Below are positions 8,158 through 11,116 of a DNA stretch of 11,116 nt, one piece after another. The translations under genes and the position numbers were made by a program. Location of the stretch: the NCBI GenBank assembly GCA_011051925.1, contig DRKE01000036.1, positions 1 through 11,116 on the forward strand. The letters run 5' to 3'. Every line of letters begins with the position of its first letter. The stretch's first letter is position 1. Under the pieces are notes generated by a model. The model was given only the letters and a program-made list of their open reading frames with translations, was not told where the DNA came from and searched no databases. Source of the stretch: Deltaproteobacteria bacterium (GTDB lineage Bacteria; Myxococcota_A; UBA9160; UBA4427).

Positions 8158-8159
8158 GG

Positions 8160-9512
8160 ATGTCGACTTCCAAGCCGCGACCCCGCGCCTGGTTCGAGAG
8201 TCTTCGCGATCCGACGGAGCGCTATCCCCTCGATGAGGTGGTCTATACGGACCGCTCGGGGGGGCTGCTGCAGGTCGTGCACGACATGGATGCCCTGGCC
8301 GAGACATCGGCAGAGGAATGGAAGCGGATCTTCGAGTCGCGTGCCCATCGCAACGAGTGGCCCTACGGCTCGGGCGTCTGGGGCAAGAAGGAATGGGTCC
8401 TGCCCGACATCGACAACGACAACGTCGTTTCGATGTACGAGGGGCATACCAACCTCTTCTGGGCGGAGCGCTATGGCCGCGAGATCGGGCTCGAGGATCT
8501 CTGGCTGAAACTCTGTGGAAACTCCCATACGGGATCGTTCAAGGATCTCGGCATGACGGTCCTGGTCTCCCAGGTGAAGCAGATGATCGCGGGGGGCGCG
8601 AAGATCCCCGCCGTCGCCTGTGCCTCGACCGGTGATACCTCGGCGGCCCTGGCGGCCTACGCGGCTGCGGCCGGGATCCCCGCGATCGTGTTCCTGCCCC
8701 GGGGCAAGATCTCCATGGCCCAGCTGATCCAGCCGGTCGCGAATGGCGCGATCGTGTTCGCGCTCGATACGGATTTCGACGGCTGCATGGACATCGTGAA
8801 GCAGGTCTCGGAGAAGGACGGCGTCTATCTGGCCAACTCGATGAACAGTCTGCGGATCGAGGGGCAGAAGACGGTCGGGCTCGAGATCGCCCAGCAACTC
8901 GACTGGGCGATGCCCGACTGGCTCGTGATTCCCGGTGGGAATCTCGGCAACGTCTCCGCCCTGGCGAAGGGGCTCGACATGCTGCTCGAACTCGGGCTGA
9001 TCTCGAAGCGACCCCGGATCTGTGTCGGCCAGGCCGAGGCGGCGAATCCGCTCTATCTCGCCTATCAGAAGGACTTCGAGGTCTTCGAGCCGATCGCGGC
9101 CCGGACCACGGTCGCTTCGGCGATCCAGATCGGCAATCCCGTTTCCTATGACAAGGCGGTCGACGCGCTCCGTCGCTATGACGGAGTGGTCGAGCAGGCC
9201 ACGGAAGCCGAGATCATGGAGGAATGCGCGAGTGCCGATCGGACGGGGCTCTTCAATTGTCCGCATACGGGCGTGGCGCTCGTGGCCCTGCGGAAGCTGC
9301 AGGAACGCGGGCTCGTTCGCAGCAGCGATCGCGTCGTCGTGATCTCGACCGCGCACGGCCTCAAGTTCGTCGATTCGAAACTCGCCTATCACCAGATGGA
9401 ACTCGAGGGGATCGTGTCACGGCATCCGAATCCACCCATCGAATTGGCGGCGGACTACGGGGTCGTACGCGACGAGATGCTTCGGGAGATCGAGCGGAGG
9501 TTCGGCCGCTGA
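8160..9512 (+). CDS. thrC: Threonine synthase, plant-like type
   Basis: A 450-residue fold-type II PLP enzyme that converts O-phosphohomoserine to threonine. The PLP lysine is K128 in NSHTGSFKDLGMTV. The phosphate-binding stretches ACASTGDTSAALAAY and IPGGNLGN are intact. Long stretches read like the plant chloroplast enzyme: WPYGSGVWGKKEWVLP, GKISMAQLIQPVANGA, DTDFDGCMDIV, and near the end CPHTGVAL and STAHGLKF. The N-terminal segment VYTDRSGGLLQVVHD corresponds to the plant segment with a CxxC-like pair but has no cysteines. Plant enzymes are activated by S-adenosylmethionine; whether this one responds is unknown. It starts 2 bases after hom and its stop overlaps the ribE start by one base (TGATG). 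No thrB is present in the window. Confidence 0.96.
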   Translation: MSTSKPRPRAWFESLRDPTERYPLDEVVYTDRSGGLLQVVHDMDALAETSAEEWKRIFESRAHRNEWPYGSGVWGKKEWVLPDIDNDNVVSMYEGHTNLFWAERYGREIGLEDLWLKLCGNSHTGSFKDLGMTVLVSQVKQMIAGGAKIPAVACASTGDTSAALAAYAAAAGIPAIVFLPRGKISMAQLIQPVANGAIVFALDTDFDGCMDIVKQVSEKDGVYLANSMNSLRIEGQKTVGLEIAQQLDWAMPDWLVIPGGNLGNVSALAKGLDMLLELGLISKRPRICVGQAEAANPLYLAYQKDFEVFEPIAARTTVASAIQIGNPVSYDKAVDALRRYDGVVEQATEAEIMEECASADRTGLFNCPHTGVALVALRKLQERGLVRSSDRVVVISTAHGLKFVDSKLAYHQMELEGIVSRHPNPPIELAADYGVVRDEMLREIERRFGR

Positions 9513-10189
9513 TGTTCACGGGAATCGTCGAACACGTCGGCCGGGTCGAAGACATCCAAAGGGTGGGCGATCTCACTCGGTTTCGGATCGACCTCGGACC
9601 CGTCGCAGAAGGGGTCGCCATCGGGGAGAGCGTGGCGGTCGCCGGTGTCTGCCTCACGTTGACGGCCATCGAAGGCCGGATCGGTTCGTTCGAGGCGATT
9701 CCCGAAACCCTCGCGAAGACCCGCCTCGGGCGGCTCGAGAAGGGGGATCGGGTCAACCTGGAGCGGGCGATGTCCTCGTCGGGGCGTTTCGACGGGCATC
9801 TCGTCCAGGGTCATGTGGATGGCGTGGGCGAGGTCCGTCAGCTCTCCCGGGAGGGCCACGATGCGCTCCTGCACGTCCGCTGTGATCCCGAACTGGCCGG
9901 GCAACTCGTCGACAAGGGATCGGTCACGATCGACGGCGTTTCCCTGACCGTCGTTCACGTCGTGTCGGACGGGTTCCACGTCGCCCTGATTCCCCATACG
10001 CTCGAAGTCACCACCCTTTCCGGACTCGCACAGGGAGACCTCGTCAATCTGGAGGTCGACGTGTTCGGAAAATACGTCAAACAATACCTGGATCGCGTCC
10101 TGCCGGGTCTGCTGGCTCGAGCCGGGGTCGGACAGGGCAGCGACGAAGGAGCGGGAGAAGAGAGGTTCGATGCCGGGAACGGGAAATAG
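9512..10189 (+). CDS. ribE: Riboflavin synthase, alpha subunit type
   Basis: This enzyme dismutates two molecules of 6,7-dimethyl-8-ribityllumazine to riboflavin, the final biosynthetic step, and normally works as a trimer. The 225-residue protein has the two tandem lumazine-binding barrels of the family. The first starts MFTGIVEHVG and contains GVCLTLT at 45-51. The second starts near 95 with GHLVQGHVDGVGEV and contains DGVSLTVV at 141-148 and IPHTLEVTTL at 160-169. After the usual closing VFGKYVKQYL there is an extra ~30-residue Gly/Glu-rich tail of no recognised function. The ATG overlaps the thrC stop (TGATG), and GGAGG lies about 11 bases upstream inside thrC. No ribBA, ribD or ribH lies alongside, so this gene appears separated from its pathway and carried in a threonine operon. 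Confidence 0.96.
   Translation: MFTGIVEHVGRVEDIQRVGDLTRFRIDLGPVAEGVAIGESVAVAGVCLTLTAIEGRIGSFEAIPETLAKTRLGRLEKGDRVNLERAMSSSGRFDGHLVQGHVDGVGEVRQLSREGHDALLHVRCDPELAGQLVDKGSVTIDGVSLTVVHVVSDGFHVALIPHTLEVTTLSGLAQGDLVNLEVDVFGKYVKQYLDRVLPGLLARAGVGQGSDEGAGEERFDAGNGK
10154..10165 (+). promoter_or_regulatory. Ribosome binding site of the protease gene
   Basis: A purine-rich GGAGAAGAGAGG ends 4 bases before the ATG at 10170, within the tail of ribE. It supports that start although it gives a long region before the signal helix. Confidence 0.55.
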
Positions 10190-11116
10190 GGGGACGGGTC
10201 GGCTCGGAGACGCGAAAGTCGACTGGAGACCCCCTTCCCCCGGTGGCGGGTTGTTCCTGATCGGGCTTCTGGCCGTTCTGCTCGCGGCGGTCCCGACCGC
10301 ATGGGCCGGGACCGAAGCCCGCGCCTGGCAGGAGACGTTGGATCGGATCGCACCGTCGGTCGTCGTCCTTCGGGTCAGCACGCCGCGCGCCTTCGACGAT
10401 CTGACGCCGGGGACGTCGACGGCGACCGGCTTCGTCGTGGACGAGAAGCTCGGGCTCATCCTCACGAATCGCCACGTCGTCACCGCGGGGCCCGTCGTGG
10501 CCGAGGCCGTCTTCCAGAACAACGAGGAGGTCGACGTCCGCGCGGTCTATCGCGACCCGGTCCACGACTTCGGGATCTTCCGCTACGACCCGGATCAGGT
10601 CCGCTTCATCCGTCCGGGGCAGTTGGAACTCGACCCCTCCCGGGCGAAGGTCGGCACCGAGATCCGGGTCGTCGGCAACGATGCCGGCGAGAAACTCTCG
10701 ATCCTCCAGGCCACGATCGCGCGACTCGATCGGGACGCGCCGGTCTATGGGCGCACGACCTTCAACGATTTCAACACGTTCTATATCCAGGCCGCTTCCG
10801 GCACGTCCGGCGGGTCGTCGGGTTCTCCGGTCATCGACATCGAAGGTCGGGTCGTGGCGCTCAACGCGGGTGGCAAGCGGATGGCGGCCTCGAGCTTCTA
10901 CCTTCCGCTGGATCGTGTGAAGCGTGCCATCGAGCTGATCCGGAAGGGCGAGCCCGTTCCGCGCGGGACGATCCAGGTGGTCTTCGGGGTGCAGCCCTTC
11001 GACGAGGTGCGGCGACTCGGGTTGCAGGCCGAGACCGAAGCCCGGGTGCGCGAGTCGTTTCCGGAGGGAACGGGGATGCTCGTCGTCCGCGAGGTCGTTC
11101 CGGGGGGCCCGGCCGA
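10170..11116 (+). CDS. Secreted HtrA-family serine protease, Nma111/Deg7-like (3' end outside window)
   Basis: The first 315 codons of a trypsin-fold protease that runs off the right edge. A 27-residue basic/polar start precedes a hydrophobic helix at 28-45. AWA-G gives a likely signal-peptidase site after residue 46, so the mature enzyme should be exported. The catalytic triad is complete: H102 in TNRHVV, D133 in RDPVHDFGIF and S217 in GGSSGSPV. The segments YIQAASGTSGGSSGSPVID, FYLPLDRVKRA and PRGTIQVVFGVQPFDEVRRL resemble yeast Nma111 and plant Deg7 more than E. coli DegP. A PDZ domain seems to begin at about residue 300 (GMLVVREVVPGGPA). The gene overlaps ribE by 20 bases. If it follows Nma111, a second degenerate protease domain and more PDZ domains would follow outside the window. 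Substrates are unknown; protein quality control in the envelope is the likely role. Confidence 0.9.
   Translation, partial: MPGTGNRGTGRLGDAKVDWRPPSPGGGLFLIGLLAVLLAAVPTAWAGTEARAWQETLDRIAPSVVVLRVSTPRAFDDLTPGTSTATGFVVDEKLGLILTNRHVVTAGPVVAEAVFQNNEEVDVRAVYRDPVHDFGIFRYDPDQVRFIRPGQLELDPSRAKVGTEIRVVGNDAGEKLSILQATIARLDRDAPVYGRTTFNDFNTFYIQAASGTSGGSSGSPVIDIEGRVVALNAGGKRMAASSFYLPLDRVKRAIELIRKGEPVPRGTIQVVFGVQPFDEVRRLGLQAETEARVRESFPEGTGMLVVREVVPGGPA

Noticed and set aside
6753..8159. Upstream extension of the thrC frame through hom
   Set aside because: Translation is Arg/Gly-rich shadow of hom. ThrC similarity and the ribosome binding site place the start at 8160.
6385..8307. Minus-strand open frame of 640 codons opposite alaC and hom, and similar ones at 2345-4174, 5367-6959 and 7899-9392
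   Set aside because: All lie opposite strongly supported genes and show low-complexity translations. They are explained by codon composition on the other strand.

Overview
The window looks like a chromosomal stretch from a high-GC Gram-negative-type bacterium, roughly two-thirds G+C by eye. Gene density is high and every supported gene is on the + strand. The gene set and style would suit a deltaproteobacterial, Myxococcota-like or neighbouring lineage. That placement is an inference, and nothing here fixes the taxon. I see no mobile elements, CRISPR arrays, rRNA/tRNA genes or clear intrinsic terminators.

Left region (1-3847): a two-gene DNA-repair unit. The 3' end of a YhaO/SbcD-type metallophosphoesterase gene overlaps by ATGA with yhaN. 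YhaN is a 1080-residue SMC/Rad50-like AAA ATPase with two ATP-binding ends, long coiled coils and no zinc-hook CxxC. The two products are expected to form a nuclease-ATPase pair analogous to SbcD-SbcC or Mre11-Rad50.

Middle region (3891-6737): an APC-superfamily amino-acid permease follows 43 bases after yhaN. Next comes a 201-base gap holding a possible Arg-rich 46-codon leader ORF, and then an AlaC-type PLP aminotransferase.

Right region (6817-11116): homoserine dehydrogenase with a C-terminal ACT domain (hom), plant-type threonine synthase (thrC), riboflavin synthase (ribE) and the start of a secreted HtrA-family protease. These four genes are packed with gaps or overlaps of 2, -1 and -20 bases, so they are probably co-transcribed. 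alaC-hom-thrC forms an amino-acid block that runs from aspartate semialdehyde to threonine. The homoserine kinase step (thrB) and aspartokinase are not in the window. ribE has no other riboflavin genes beside it here.

The most notable points are two proteins that look closer to eukaryotic families than to textbook bacterial ones. The terminal protease matches the Nma111/Deg7 type of HtrA. The threonine synthase matches the plant SAM-regulated type but lacks the plant N-terminal cysteines. I found no convincing evidence of a wholly new system. Most of the window is housekeeping metabolism plus a known repair pair.
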